Assembly: GCA_003427395.1 (NCBI GenBank)
Contig: BFEA01000444.1
Coordinates: 708,326-733,966 of the forward strand
Source: Chara braunii
Lineage: Eukaryota; Streptophyta; Charophyceae; Charales; Characeae
Reading direction: 5' to 3'
DNA: 25,641 nt
In this document: piece after piece, positions 1 to 9,272 of the stretch
Layout: every line of letters starts with the position of its first letter
How positions within the stretch are numbered: position 1 is the first letter of the stretch
Position numbers and translations under genes: made by a program
The notes under the pieces: generated by a model
What the model saw: the letters and a program-made list of their open reading frames with translations, nothing else
Told to the model about the DNA's origin: nothing
Databases searched by the model: none

Positions 1-746
1 CCTGAAGTGGTTGCATGTGCCCAACTGCTTTCGGCCTGTGTTTGGCCTGGTACCCGTATCCAGCCCAGGGCCTGCTTCACGTACATTCACACAGGAGGCC
101 CAGGGCCTGGGTTCAATCAACCAACTGGCGCTGCGCAACTGCCTGAATTTCCCTGAGTTGCATGGTGGCCAGAAAAGGGCCCTGAGGGCCTCGTTGAGCC
201 TGCCTTCACTTAGGGCGGCCGACGGGCTGCAAAAAATAGGGGCCTTATGGGGCTCTTAGAGGCAGTGGCCTCGCAGAATACTCTCATCTGAGTAAATCCG
301 AATACTTGTCATTTCTTTTCGGAATTTTTTTTTTTCGCAGTTCTAGGATTCTGTTAGTCAGTTCTATAAATCATTTGCAGTCTGAAGTCCGAATTTTTTT
401 CTCATTGATAGTTTCGCACTTCAAGGGAGGTTGGGAGACCTACTAAACTTGCAAAAGTCGGGATTTTTTATTTTTCTCGAATTTTTTTCGCAAAGTTCAA
501 ACTTTTCTTTTTTGATTAGTGGCTCCTTATCTTGGTGTTATCTGGGCGATTATCCCACCCATCCCTCCCCACCTATGTTGTTGCCACCTCTGGTCTTACC
601 TTCTCTCTCGGTCCCCGGGTACCCCTTGCGGCGGCATTGGTGAGTTGCCACGTCAACAGGCCACGTCAGCAGACTACATCAGCAGGAAATACCATGTCAG
701 CAGGCCCCCGGCCTGGTCTATGCTGTCGTGTTCACAAACAGCCGTC
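1..746 (+). other. Internal 5' leader of element 1 (non-coding)
   Basis: This stretch precedes the gag start at 747 and has no convincing coding content. Bases 1-300 are rich in GGCC and GGCCT words, much like the first half of this element's LTR, but I could not align the two. Bases 300-520 are T-rich with several T homopolymers. Bases 648-704 carry a short tandem repeat. I interpret it as the untranslated leader between an unseen 5' LTR/PBS and gag. It could instead include other sequence if the element is rearranged at its 5' end. Confidence 0.55.
648..704 (+). repeat. Imperfect tandem repeat, unit about 13 bp, upstream of gag
   Basis: Four degenerate copies of a CCACGTCARCAGG-like unit run head to tail (units starting near 648, 661, 674 and 691), ending about 40 bp before the gag ATG. 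Two copies contain CACGTC. No function can be assigned from sequence. Confidence 0.7.
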
Positions 747-2245
747 ATGGACCAGAGGTCCAAGGAAACAGACGAGGCCTATCAGGCCCGGATGCTAGCC
801 TGGAGTACCGAAACAAAGAGACGGGCAGATGACGCAGCAACAGCAGCGAAGAAGAAGGCAGAGGACGCCGAGCAGGCACGTCTGCTGGCAGTGGAACAGC
901 AGCGCCAGCACAACGAGGCAGCAGCAAAGGCTGATGATGAAGAACGAGTTCAACGGCGGGAGAAGATATTTAGCGGAGAGCAGACTTTGCTCACAATGGC
1001 AGCGGATTGGCGGGCCGAGGCCGAGAATGGCAAGATGGAGGATATCGAAAACAGGATCGCTCTACTCCTCTCCCATCTCACGGACCTCCTGGCAACATGC
1101 ATTACACAGCAGGAGGACATCCACAGCCTCGACGACGCGCTGACTCAAGTCCACAGCCGCCTCCGGCAGCTGGAGCAGCGACATGTCGCCTCCCCCAATG
1201 CCAGCTCTTCCAACACCTCCGATCGCCTCGAAGGATTGGAGATGGACGCGGCTCCCTCAAGGACGGCGTGCAGTTACAGCAGACCGCAACGCAACAGTTG
1301 GAGCAGCGGATCTGTACTACCGCCAACAACTCGAGTTCGGAACCGCGCGAGACATCTCCAAAGTTTGACGGGCAGGAGATCTTCTGCGACTCGACGAAGA
1401 CAGATCCGATTCCATGGTTCCGCAAGTTCGAGCTCACATTACAGTTACACTACGTCAAAGAACACAAGCACCATGCGTACTTATACTCCCGCTCGAGGGG
1501 CGCGTGTCAGGCATGGTTGGACAATCTCTTGTCCAACTACATAGTGGTAGCTGCCGACTTGCACACCAAGATCAACTGGGATGATCTGAAGGCGGCGTGG
1601 CACAAGCGGTTCCAAGTAGAGCCGCCGGAGATCAAGGCAATGGACAAGCAAATGGTCTTCGAACAAGGCATGATGCCAAGTGTTGACTGGATTGCCGAGT
1701 ACCAACGCTTGACATCAGTCCCAGACATCCAGATGGGCTTCAAAGCCATCCGCCACTATTTCATCTCAAGATCGTGTCCGACATTAAGCAATGCCTTGAC
1801 TCACGTCGAGTACACCTTGACGACAACGGCGGAACTCTTTGACAGGGCCGCGCAGATTATCATCACGAACAAGGAGGCTAAGAACCTGTGTTCGTCTGCG
1901 CCAAGCCCGAGCAGAGTCCAGCATCGGCCAAGAGTGGCTATGGTCGCGGCGGCAATGCCATTTGACCAAACTAGCGAGGCTGTGTCTGCCAATGAAGAGA
2001 ACAGACTCGAAGCCACCCGGGAAGGTGGCTGCCCCAGCAAAGGCCGAGGACGCGGCAAGACGAAGACAAACACCGCATCTAGCCCCGGGCCCAGCGCAGC
2101 AGCTCCAGCCCCATGGTCCCAATACGGCATCTCCGAGCAAGCATTCAAAGCGCGCACGAGATTCCACTATTGCCTATGGTGCAACAGCGATCTCCATGAG
2201 ACACTGGCATGCCCGTTGAAAGGCAAGGGCAAATCAGGAAACTGA
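747..2245 (+). pseudogene. gag: Element 1 gag (coiled coil, capsid, zinc knuckle), frame-broken
   Basis: Gag forms the cytoplasmic particle that packages retrotransposon RNA. The ATG at 747 (MDQRSKETDEAYQARM) opens a highly charged Ala/Lys/Glu/Gln-rich region of about 165 codons that looks like a coiled coil. The frame then changes, near 1240-1255, to one reading RETSPKFDGQEIF and a Ty3/gypsy-type capsid region (FDGQ...WFRKFE...AWLDNL...WDDLKAAWHKRF) up to 2245. A CX2CX4HX4C zinc knuckle (C-LW-C-NSDL-H-ETLA-C) lies at 2171-2212, the RNA-binding nucleocapsid motif. The capsid frame is open upstream of the change, so the exact break point is uncertain. I chose 747 because it starts the coiled-coil block; longer upstream readings in that frame lack character. 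Confidence 0.85.
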
Positions 2246-2376
2246 GCACCGCCGGGAGTGACTCGATGACACTCTCGACGCCTTCAAAACCGGTCGCTTC
2301 GTGGGTGACTGCCCTTCGTTCCAAGGCACATGCGGAAGTCTAGAGTCCTCTTCTCCGTGCGTGCGGCATCTTCTCC
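2246..2376 (+). other. Degenerate gag-pol junction of element 1
   Basis: No single frame crosses this stretch. One frame reads GDCPSFQGTCG-like sequence, which looks like eroded gag-pol linker, before a stop, and the pol frame opens at 2377. The block GTGCGGCATCTTCTCCGTG occurs near 2360 and again near 2450, so a local duplication may have helped break the frame. Confidence 0.5.
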
Positions 2377-3924
2377 GTGTATTCTTTTGAGGACTATGCT
2401 GCCCGGCTCGTTCCTACGCTGGGTACTCAAGCTCAAGGACAAGACGTGTGTGCGGCATCTTCTCCGTGCGGCAGCGGCAACTTATCGTCTTCAAGTGGTT
2501 CTTCAAGGGATTCAGCGCGCGAGTTCAACATAGAGGTATTGGACCCGCTCACGTTTGAGGACTTTGCATGGCTTCCTCTCCCGACCACGGGCCGCCTGTC
2601 GGGACCGCAATGCGCAACACTATGCGCTCATCTCCACACGTACTTATCCTTCTATGAACCACCAACTTCGCCGACGGATGACGAAGTCGCGGTGGGGGAC
2701 ATCCTTGCGTATGCTACCAAGGTGGCCCGCGAGTTTCGCACGCAGCGGTACGATGACAACAACGCACCGCTCATGTATGTCCGCATCCAGGTTGGGCAAG
2801 CGTCCTGCAGCGCTTTGCTGGATAGCGGCGTGTCTTGCAATTTCATGAGCCAAGCCTTTATGCAAAGGGCTGGCCTTGGCGCACAAGTTCGGAGGAAGGC
2901 AAACCCGACGGCGATCAAGTTGGCGGATGGAAAAACGCAGCAACTTCTCGACCGTTACATCGAGGTTGTACCGGTTTATTTCGCACCTCATGCATGCGAA
3001 CCAGTGACATTCGACATTTTGGACACGGACTTCGACATCATTCTGGGAATGCCTTGGCTTGCAAATGCGGATCACACGGTCAACTTCCACAGGCGGACTC
3101 TTAGCGTTCGCGACATCTTCGGCGCCGAAGTGGCGTGTAATATTCCTCTTCCGCACCCTTCAATTCGGTGCCAAGTGGTGATGGCCAAATCATTCCGGGC
3201 AACTTGCACTTACGAGCAGCCCGAGGAAATCGGCCTATGTTTCCTACGGACCGTCTCGGTAGCCGACTCTTCACCCACGGACTTGTCTTCGGACACCCGG
3301 GTGGTGCGGTTGCTGGACGAGTTCGCCGGCATCTTCAAGTCACCTACCGGTGTGGTGCCGGATCGACAGATCTCTCACGAGATCATTCTTGAGGCCGGTG
3401 CCGTACCGCCAAAAGGTTGCATCTATCAGATGAGCGAGGAGGAGCTTGAGGTCCTCCGCGCACAACTCGACGACTTGTTGGCCAAGGGCTGGATCCGCCT
3501 TAGTAGCTCCCCATATGGAGCACCAGTTCTCTTTGTCCGGAAGAAGAACAAGGATCTACGGTTGTGTATCGACTACCGCAAGCTCAACGCGCAAACCGTC
3601 AAGAATGTGGGGCCTCTTCCTCGCATCGACGATCTTCTTGAGCGATTGGGCGGTGCAAAGTATTTTTCTAAGTTGGATTTGAAATTGAGATATCATCAAA
3701 TCTCGATCCGGTCGAATGATCGCTACAAATCCGCGTTCAAGACGTGGTACGGGCATTTTGAGTGGGTGGTCATGCCTTTTGGCCTCACCAACGCCCCGGC
3801 GACCTTTCAAGCGGCAATGACCAACGAGTTTCGTGCAATGTTGGACCGGTTCGTGCTGGTCTACTTAGACGATTTTCTCGTCTATAGACGGACATTGGAG
3901 GATCGTCTTGGGCACCTTCGATGA
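2377..3924 (+). pseudogene. pol: Element 1 pol: protease and reverse transcriptase, ends at a premature TGA
   Basis: The first ~110 codons are linker. A retropepsin-like aspartic protease follows, with the catalytic triad in LLDSGVSCNF (Asp at residue 149) and the ILGMPWL motif about 85 residues later. The RT domain starts near residue 330 (KGCIYQMSEEELEVL), then GWIRLSSSPYGAPVLFVRKK, LRLCIDYRKLN, LPRIDDLLE, the first catalytic aspartate in FSKLDL, MPFGLTNAPATF, and the YLDD active site at residues 496-499. It stops at TGA (3922-3924), yet the same frame continues straight on with RT sequence. A single C-to-T change in an Arg CGA codon would explain this stop. The ATG at 2377 may not be a true start, because in this superfamily pol is usually fused to gag. 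Confidence 0.92.
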
Positions 3925-4359
3925 GTGTTGGAGACGCTCCGCCGCGCTAAGTACCGCGACAAGTGTGAATTTGTCCGGCAAGAGATGGAATACTTGGGCC
4001 ATTTTGTCACACCGGAGGGCATCAGTCCGCTACTACCGGACAAGATTCAAGCCATCCAAAAGTGGTCGGAGCCTCGGAACGTCACGAATGTCCGTTCGTT
4101 CCTTGGCCTCGCCGGCTACTATCAGTGTTTCATCAAAGGCTACTCGAAGATCACGACCCACTTGACCAAGCTTCAATGCGAGGATCGGCCGTTTGACTTC
4201 GGAGAGGAGGCGCGGGAATCATTTTTGGCTCTCAAAGCCGCGCTATTATCTGCGGAGGTCTTGCGCATGTGCGACCCGCTTTTGCCTACGTGCGTCACTA
4301 TGGATGCGTCCGGCTATGGCATTGGTGCCATCCTCGAGCAACACAATGGCGTGGACTAG
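3925..4359 (+). pseudogene. pol: Element 1 pol continued: RT thumb/connection and RNase H start
   Basis: This continues the upstream RT in the same frame after the TGA. It holds the RT C-terminal region (CEFVRQEMEYLGHFVTPEGI, then VRSFLGLAGYYQCFIKGYSKI) and the start of RNase H. The first RNase H catalytic aspartate is in TMDASGYGIGAIL (residue 127 of this segment). It ends at TAG (4357-4359), directly before HPVEY-like sequence where related elements carry Trp, so a TGG-to-TAG change is likely. A frame change follows within about 20 bp. Confidence 0.9.
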
Positions 4360-4370
4360 CACCCGGTCGA

Positions 4371-4568
4371 ATATATTTCAGCAAGAAAGTGTCCGTCGTG
4401 CACTCCATTGACGATGCACGCAAGAAGGAGCTCCTCGCCTTCGTCCACGCGCTCAAGCGGTGGCGACACTTCCTCCTTGGTCGAAGCCAATTCCGATGGG
4501 TAATGGACAACAATCTGTTGGTCTTCTATAAGCCCCAAGACACCGTCAACAGCACCATCGCTCGATAG
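4371..4568 (+). pseudogene. pol: Element 1 pol continued: RNase H core, ends at TAG
   Basis: After the frame change near 4370 the reading resumes as YFSKKVSVVHSIDDARKKEL, then HALKRWRHFLLGR and VMDNNLLVFY, the middle of a Ty3/gypsy RNase H. In the usual family pattern this last block carries the catalytic aspartate within a TDH-like motif; here it reads MDN, so Asp survives but the following His is Asn. The frame ends at TAG (4566-4568) followed immediately by MAFIDQFNF in the same frame, again consistent with a Trp codon turned into a stop. Confidence 0.85.
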
Positions 4569-5078
4569 ATGGCTTTCATCGACCAGTTCAACTTCTTTCC
4601 CGATCACATTCTCGGGAAGTCGAACCGTTTTGCGGATGCTCTTTCACGGCGTCCGGATCATTGTACCGTGGTCTACTCAACCTTTGAGATCGACGACGAC
4701 CTGCGGAACAGCTTCATCCGCGGCTACCAAGCCGACCCCAAGTTTCGCAACAAGTACGCGAATTGCTCCTCTCCTAATCCGGCGCCTTCTCACTACCGGA
4801 TCCAAGAGGGGTACTTGCTTGTCCAGACACGGGGGAAGGACCTTCTTTGCGTACCGAGTGATCCTCACTGGCGTACACGGCTTCTTGGCAAGTTCCACGA
4901 TGCTCACGCGACCGAACACTTTGAAATCGCACGATTGGCCGACTTCGCGAGCGATTTTGGTGGCCCGGCCTTCTCGGCGACGTCACACGCTATTGCGAGT
5001 CATGCGAGGTTTGCCGACGCTGCAAATCCCGCAACCACCGTCCGCACGGCGAGTTACGACCATTACCGGTCCCCTTGA
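4569..5078 (+). pseudogene. pol: Element 1 pol continued: RNase H end and integrase zinc-binding region
   Basis: The segment opens with MAFIDQFNFFPDHILGKSN and the typical RNase H end RFADALSRR. It then runs through a linker into the N-terminal integrase region (FHDAHATEHFEIAR), which holds the two His of the HHCC zinc finger. A frame change of net -1 or -4 near 4935-4950 follows: the RFWWPG block and the two Cys of the finger (CESCEVC) are read in the next frame from about 4940. The end given is only where the old frame stops; the last ~40 codons here are out of register. Confidence 0.85.
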
Positions 5079-6247
5079 GGCGAAGGGAAGCGATTGCCAT
5101 GGACATTACCGGCCCGTTCCCCAAGCACAAGACCGGCGTGGATGGGATTCTCACGGTGGTCGACCGACTCACCAAGTTCGCCATGTTTTTGCCTTGCCGC
5201 TATCATGCCAAGGCACCGGAGTTGGCCGAGGTTTTTTACGCCGGTTGGATTCGAACCAAGGGTTACCCCAAGGAAATTATCTGCGACCGCGACACTCGGT
5301 TCATGTCCGATTTTTGGTTGACGCTCATCAAGCAATGGGGCTCATCTCTCAAGCCCAGTTCAGCTCGCCACCCCCAGACCGATGGCCAAACGGAGAGGGT
5401 GCACCAGACCGCACAGGTTCTCCTTCCCACTCTCATCCGTCCTGACCAGAAGGATTGGGATGAGCGGATGCCGGATGTCGAGTTGGCCTACAACTCCTCC
5501 ATCCACCCGGCTATCAGGATGTCGCCCTTCGAGTTCGAGCACGGCTCGCCGGTCACTTCGCCGTTGGACACTATCATTCCACGAACGGCCGAGAGCGACG
5601 ACCATCTTCTTTTCTTGCGTCGGATGCAAGGGCTACTTGTCAAGGCACGCGACCAGATGGCCAAGACGCAGCAACGCATGAGCCAACAGACCAATCGCCA
5701 ACGTCTTCCTTGCCCATTCCGCACCGGCGATCTCGTTTGGGTCGCCGCCGCAGAATTCAGCCTTGAACAAGACATCTCTCGCAAGCTCCTCCCGAAATGG
5801 ATGGGGCCTTCGCCGATCGTGGCACCCGCCGAGGATGCACCCGAGGGACCTTCCTTCACTATTCAGGTGCCCGCCCACTTGCCCGTCTACCCAGTCTTTC
5901 ATTGCTCCAAGTTGGCTCTTTCCACGCCAGCAGAACATGACGATTTTCCCGAGAGACGTTCGCAAGACCCACCCTCTATGGACGGTTTTCAGGAGGTCGG
6001 CGACATCAGCTCCCAGCGACGCTACGGCAACAGGCCAACCGAGTACTTGGTACATTTCGCATACTGCACACATCGAGCTGACCGTTGGTTGACCCGTGCG
6101 GAACTTCAAGCAACAGCTTCGGACGTTCTCGCACGCTACGAACGCAAGATGCAAGGCAAGCCGGTCTCTTTGGCCCCACGCCGCGCCCGCGTCCAGGTTT
6201 CACCTTCAGATCGTCAGCTTCGCCCTCGCCCTGGCTTGACTTCATAA
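4940..6247 (+). pseudogene. int: Element 1 integrase core, GPY/F region and chromodomain-like tail
   Basis: Integrase joins retrotransposon cDNA to host DNA in the nucleus. The frame carries the zinc-finger cysteines (CESCEVCRRC), then a complete DDE core: Asp in AMDITGPFP, Asp in ICDRDTRF and Glu in GQTERVHQ. The last two are separated by 35 residues, as in the DD35E pattern. A GPY/F-like block (KLLPKWMGPSPIV) and HPVFHCSKLA-type text (here YPVFHCSKL) follow, then a chromodomain-like tail (EYLVHFAYCTHRADRWLT...LARYERK, codons about 323-358 counted from 5075). The stop TAA (6245-6247) overlaps the polypurine tract. From 5075 to the end the frame is open and looks functional. Confidence 0.93.
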
Positions 6248-6258
6248 GGAGGGGGGGG
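6246..6258 (+). promoter_or_regulatory. Polypurine tract of element 1
   Basis: AAGGAGGGGGGGG lies directly before the 3' LTR. In LTR elements this purine run resists RNase H and primes plus-strand DNA synthesis; its position exactly against the LTR boundary supports the call. It shares its first bases with the pol stop codon. Confidence 0.85.
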
Positions 6259-6317
6259 TGTTACATGTTGCGCCTGCACATGAGGGCCATTTTCCAGGCC
6301 CTGCTTCCCTCAGGCTG

Positions 6318-6409
6318 AAAGCCTGAAAACCAGGGCCTACAGGCCCCGTGACCATTCAGCTCGAAAGCCTGAAAAGCAGGGGCCTACAGACCCTGTGTCG
6401 TTTCAGACT
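6318..6409 (+). repeat. Diverged tandem duplication (unit about 46 bp) inside LTR 1
   Basis: Two successive blocks begin with AAAGCCTGAAAA and continue with CAGGG(G)CCTACAG and a CC-rich end. Sequence is clearly related but interrupted by substitutions. It probably reflects old replication slippage in the U3 part of the LTR. Confidence 0.65.
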
Positions 6410-7415
6410 AAAAATGGCAGTAGCCTTTTTAGCCTGAAAAAAAGAGCCATTTCCGGTCTGTCATCAGACCGGCCTGCCCTGAAACTCAGGCACCGAACCA
6501 GGGTTTTAGGAACAAGCTATTTTTGGCCTGTTCCCACGACAGCTGCAGCACCAGCCCCTGGCTCAGTTCGGCATTGGCAAGAGCAGCCTCCTGGACTGCC
6601 CACCCTGCAACTGCAGGCAGTCGGAGGCAGTCAGGAGGCAGGCCGAGATAGTACATAGGGACTCCCCATGCACTTCACGGGTAGGCAGGAGGCAGTCAGT
6701 AGTCTTCAGGATTCGGCAGCAGCACTCTGGAGGGAGCGCTGCAGGAGTAGTAGTAGCGTTAGCATTAGTCTTCAGCGCTGGGGGCCAGTAGGTAGCTGTA
6801 GTCTTCAGCGTTGGGCGCCATAGCTAGGATAGTACTAGAGAGAGAGAGATTGGGTGGAGGCCAGGAGTACTTACCTGCAGCGCCGTTGCTCCAGCTTCGT
6901 CTTCGNGGTACCTGCAGCACAGCGCCAACTTCACAGGTTAGTACCTGGCTTGTGACAAAGAGAGTTCTTCTTCTTCCTCTTCTCAGTCCACCATCTCCCT
7001 CTCACCCTTTCATTATCTGACTTCACTGCACCAGCAGACTACGAGAGAAAGAGAGAGAGAGAGAGAGTGTGGTGACGTTGGATCCAGACTCAGCTTTTGG
7101 GCTTCAGACATTTCAACGAGGGATTATTTGGGACTGGTGACAAAGACTTGGTGTTGACGACATTCCCATCTCCCCCCCTCTTCTTCGACTGATCCCCTCC
7201 TCTTTGTCTGTGTATGTCTGGACCTGGCACTTCCTTCCTGTGTATAGCGCCAGGCTCCTTCACACCTTGTGATGAGCATGATTTATGTTTGGTCTGCTTT
7301 GAAACATTGATTGGGCTAGTCATTAGTATTCTAGTATTCTGCTTCGCTATCTTGTACTACGTGAAAGGGGTCAGTCTCGGTCAGGTCAGGATTTGTATCT
7401 AAGTCTTCCCTGCGC

Positions 7416-7422
7416 TATAAAG
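7416..7422 (+). promoter_or_regulatory. TATA-like box in LTR 1
   Basis: TATAAAG sits about 130 bp from the 3' edge of the LTR, a plausible place for the promoter that starts the genomic RNA (U3/R border downstream). Motif match and position only; transcription start is not visible. Confidence 0.45.
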
Positions 7423-7567
7423 CACCATTTTGTATGTATCTGAATGCACATTGCTTGTTGAGATTCCACTTGCACTGCATTGTCCATTCAGTCCTTTTTA
7501 TCACATTGCGGATCCTCGGTTTTGTATGTACATCGCCCAACTGGGCATGTAACACTTACTGACCGTA

Positions 7568-7795
7568 GTATGTAAGATGATCTCAAAAGCCCTAGCTGAT
7601 GGATTAAGAGGAGTGATGAGGTCAATAATTCATCCCAACCAATTTGGCTTTGTCGGGGGGAAAGGGACATCTAGGACAACATTTTGTTAACGAACAAGGT
7701 CCTCAAAATTGTAGTACAAGACTAGGCAAATGCAGCACTGGTGTTTATTGACTTTGAAAAAGTTCAGAGCCATGTAGAATGGGGATGCAGAAGTA
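7568..7795 (+). pseudogene. Fragment of a LINE (non-LTR) reverse transcriptase
   Basis: Read from 7571, the sequence gives CKMISKALADGLRGVM, then IIHPNQFGFV, which matches the usual region preceding RT motif A in plant LINEs (ISKALA...R...P...I...NQ.GFV.GR). After a net -1 frame change near 7675 it continues NILLTNKVLKIV, a stop, then ANAALVFIDFEKVQSHVEWG, the motif A area with its catalytic Asp in FIDFEK. Nothing LINE-like is recognisable beyond about 7795. The fragment begins within some 15 bp of the element 1 LTR, so the rest of the LINE may lie on the far side of element 1. Confidence 0.8.
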
Positions 7796-8104
7796 CTCTT
7801 TGCCCTGCTATAGGCCTGGGCTATTTTTATTTTGCTGTTAATCTGCTTGGCCTGTGGGACCAGGCTGTCACCCTGTCCCCACAGGCCAGGTATTGGTCAA
7901 GTCCGGTACCAGGTCAATACCAATCCAGTTCAGTTCAGCTCAGTCAATCCGTTGTGGGTATACCCTAAATGCAGTTTGTACATTTCATTTATTCTGCAGC
8001 GAGTCTTGGAGGATGGACGTGTACAATGTGAGTCTATGGTGTGTGCTATGGCTGTCACTGTCTTGCTTGATCAGCCTCCCAGCTCCACCTCCCATCTCCA
8101 CCAT

Positions 8105-8107
<3 letters not shown>
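7796..8107. other. Intergenic, no gene seen; small inverted repeat
   Basis: No coding signal. GGCCTGTGGG at 7849-7858 and its exact complement at 7878-7887 could form a 10-bp stem with a 19-nt loop. Nothing else is recognisable. Confidence 0.5.

Positions 8108-8185
<78 letters not shown>
8108..8185 (+). repeat. (CT)n microsatellite, about 39 units
   Basis: Uninterrupted CT dinucleotides. Apparent Leu-Ser open frames across it are repeat artefacts. Confidence 0.98.
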
Positions 8186-8187
<2 letters not shown>

Positions 8188-9207
8188 ATAAGCTTCACTT
8201 TATTTAATGTGACAAAGAATTCCCGCTTCCAGGAAGCCGCCTAACTGCGCGATCACCAAAAAACCATTGACATCAGCGCTTGGTTAAGTTGGTAATTATG
8301 ATATTTTCTTTGCCGACAACCAGTGAAGCTGTTTTTACTTGAGTAATTACACCTATGCCGGAATGAAATGATTCAAATCATATATGACCTTCAGAAAATC
8401 CATATACCCTTCAACTTCACAAATCCCCTTGGTTGAAAGGTATCACAGACTTTTTGGCTTTCTGAGCATTTTTTCGGCTGCTAGTGCCTCCCCCCCCCCC
8501 ACCAATGTCGTTGCCTTCCTCCCCTTTGCGCAATCGTGTGCCCCCTCCCACCACAGCGCCCAATCACAGTCCCCCAGCACAGCGCCTAATTGTAAGTCAT
8601 GTCCATCTAGTGCCTACCAGTTATGAACAGGACTGGAGCCAGTCCTACTGATTCCAGCCTCCCAACCGGGCGCTATGGGCCCACTCTAGACAGTTTTGTC
8701 CCCGAACCCGACTTAGTAGAACCCAAGCCGATCCCCCATGGAATGGGTGTGAATGACCAGACACCCTCCTAGAAATATACACTACACCCCCAAGCTATCC
8801 CACCCTCTAGACAGGAAACTGGACCTCTATGTTATGATTTTGGTTGTCTGTTGAATTCGATCAACACTCGCACTCAGACAATCTCACACATGCCCATACA
8901 TGCATAAGAAGAAGGGGAGAGGAGACAGTACACACTGCGCACGGACAGAGTAGACAGCGGAAAAAATCATGCACAGTTGTGGAGACAACACAAAGTGTTT
9001 CTCACTCTCTGACAATACCTCCAACAGCCAATCACAGAAAGACACTGGCGAGGATAACAAAAGAACGTAACCAAGTTTGAGCCAATCTGAACCAATAATC
9101 GTCCCAGAGTTTGTCCCAGTATCTCGCCACCACTGAACTCCGCACTCCACTCTGACACTCACACCCAGTTAGTTGTGCTACCCTAGATGCACCTCCCTGG
9201 GGCCAGC
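8186..9207. other. Intergenic, nothing recognised
   Basis: About 1 kb without a coding frame that resembles a protein. It holds a poly-C run near 8490-8500 and a repeated CTCTAGACAG word (near 8683 and 8802). Open frames here are short and of low complexity. Confidence 0.6.
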
Positions 9208-9272
9208 GCCAACCACCCAGAGGAAGAACAAGACCAGCGAGCCAACCACCCAGAGGAAGACAAGACCAGCGA
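9208..9272 (+). repeat. Tandem duplication of a 33-bp unit
   Basis: The block GCCAACCACCCAGAGGAAGA... ending GACCAGCGA occurs at 9208-9240 and again at 9241-9272, the second copy shorter by one A. Near identity suggests a recent slippage event. Confidence 0.9.

Larger units (their letters stand above)
1..7554 (+). mobile_element. Element 1: decayed Ty3/gypsy LTR retrotransposon, 5' end outside the window
   Basis: The order of parts is Ty3/gypsy: gag with a zinc knuckle, then protease, reverse transcriptase, RNase H, integrase and a chromodomain-like tail, a polypurine tract, and an LTR at 6259-7554. No sequence like that LTR occurs in bases 1-746 and no primer-binding site was found there, so the 5' LTR and PBS should lie left of the window. 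Element 2 in this window has a leader of about 1.3 kb between LTR and gag, so a leader longer than 746 bp is reasonable. The copy is dead: three in-frame stop codons (3922, 4357, 4566) and several frame changes break the coding region. Confidence 0.93.
6259..7554 (+). repeat. 3' LTR of element 1 (1,296 bp)
   Basis: The left edge is TGTTACATG right after the polypurine tract and the right edge is CATGTAACA, a perfect 9-bp terminal inverted repeat with the canonical TG...CA ends. The LTR contains GGCCT-rich sequence, a diverged tandem pair near 6318-6409, another near 6766-6835, a short GA tract (about 7044-7067) and a TATA-like box at 7416. The partner LTR is outside the window, so age and target-site duplication cannot be read; the 3' flanking pentamer is CTTAC (7555-7559). 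Confidence 0.9.

Noticed and set aside
1-746. 5' LTR of element 1 inside the window
   Set aside because: No alignment with 6259-7554, no CATGTAACA end and no PBS; shared GGCCT-rich composition only.
8108-8207. Leu-Ser (and Arg-Glu) repeat proteins across the CT and GA tracts, also at 13260-13841, 14611-15066 and 15132-15414
   Set aside because: They are direct translations of dinucleotide repeats and occur in all frames on both strands; there is no evidence of coding.
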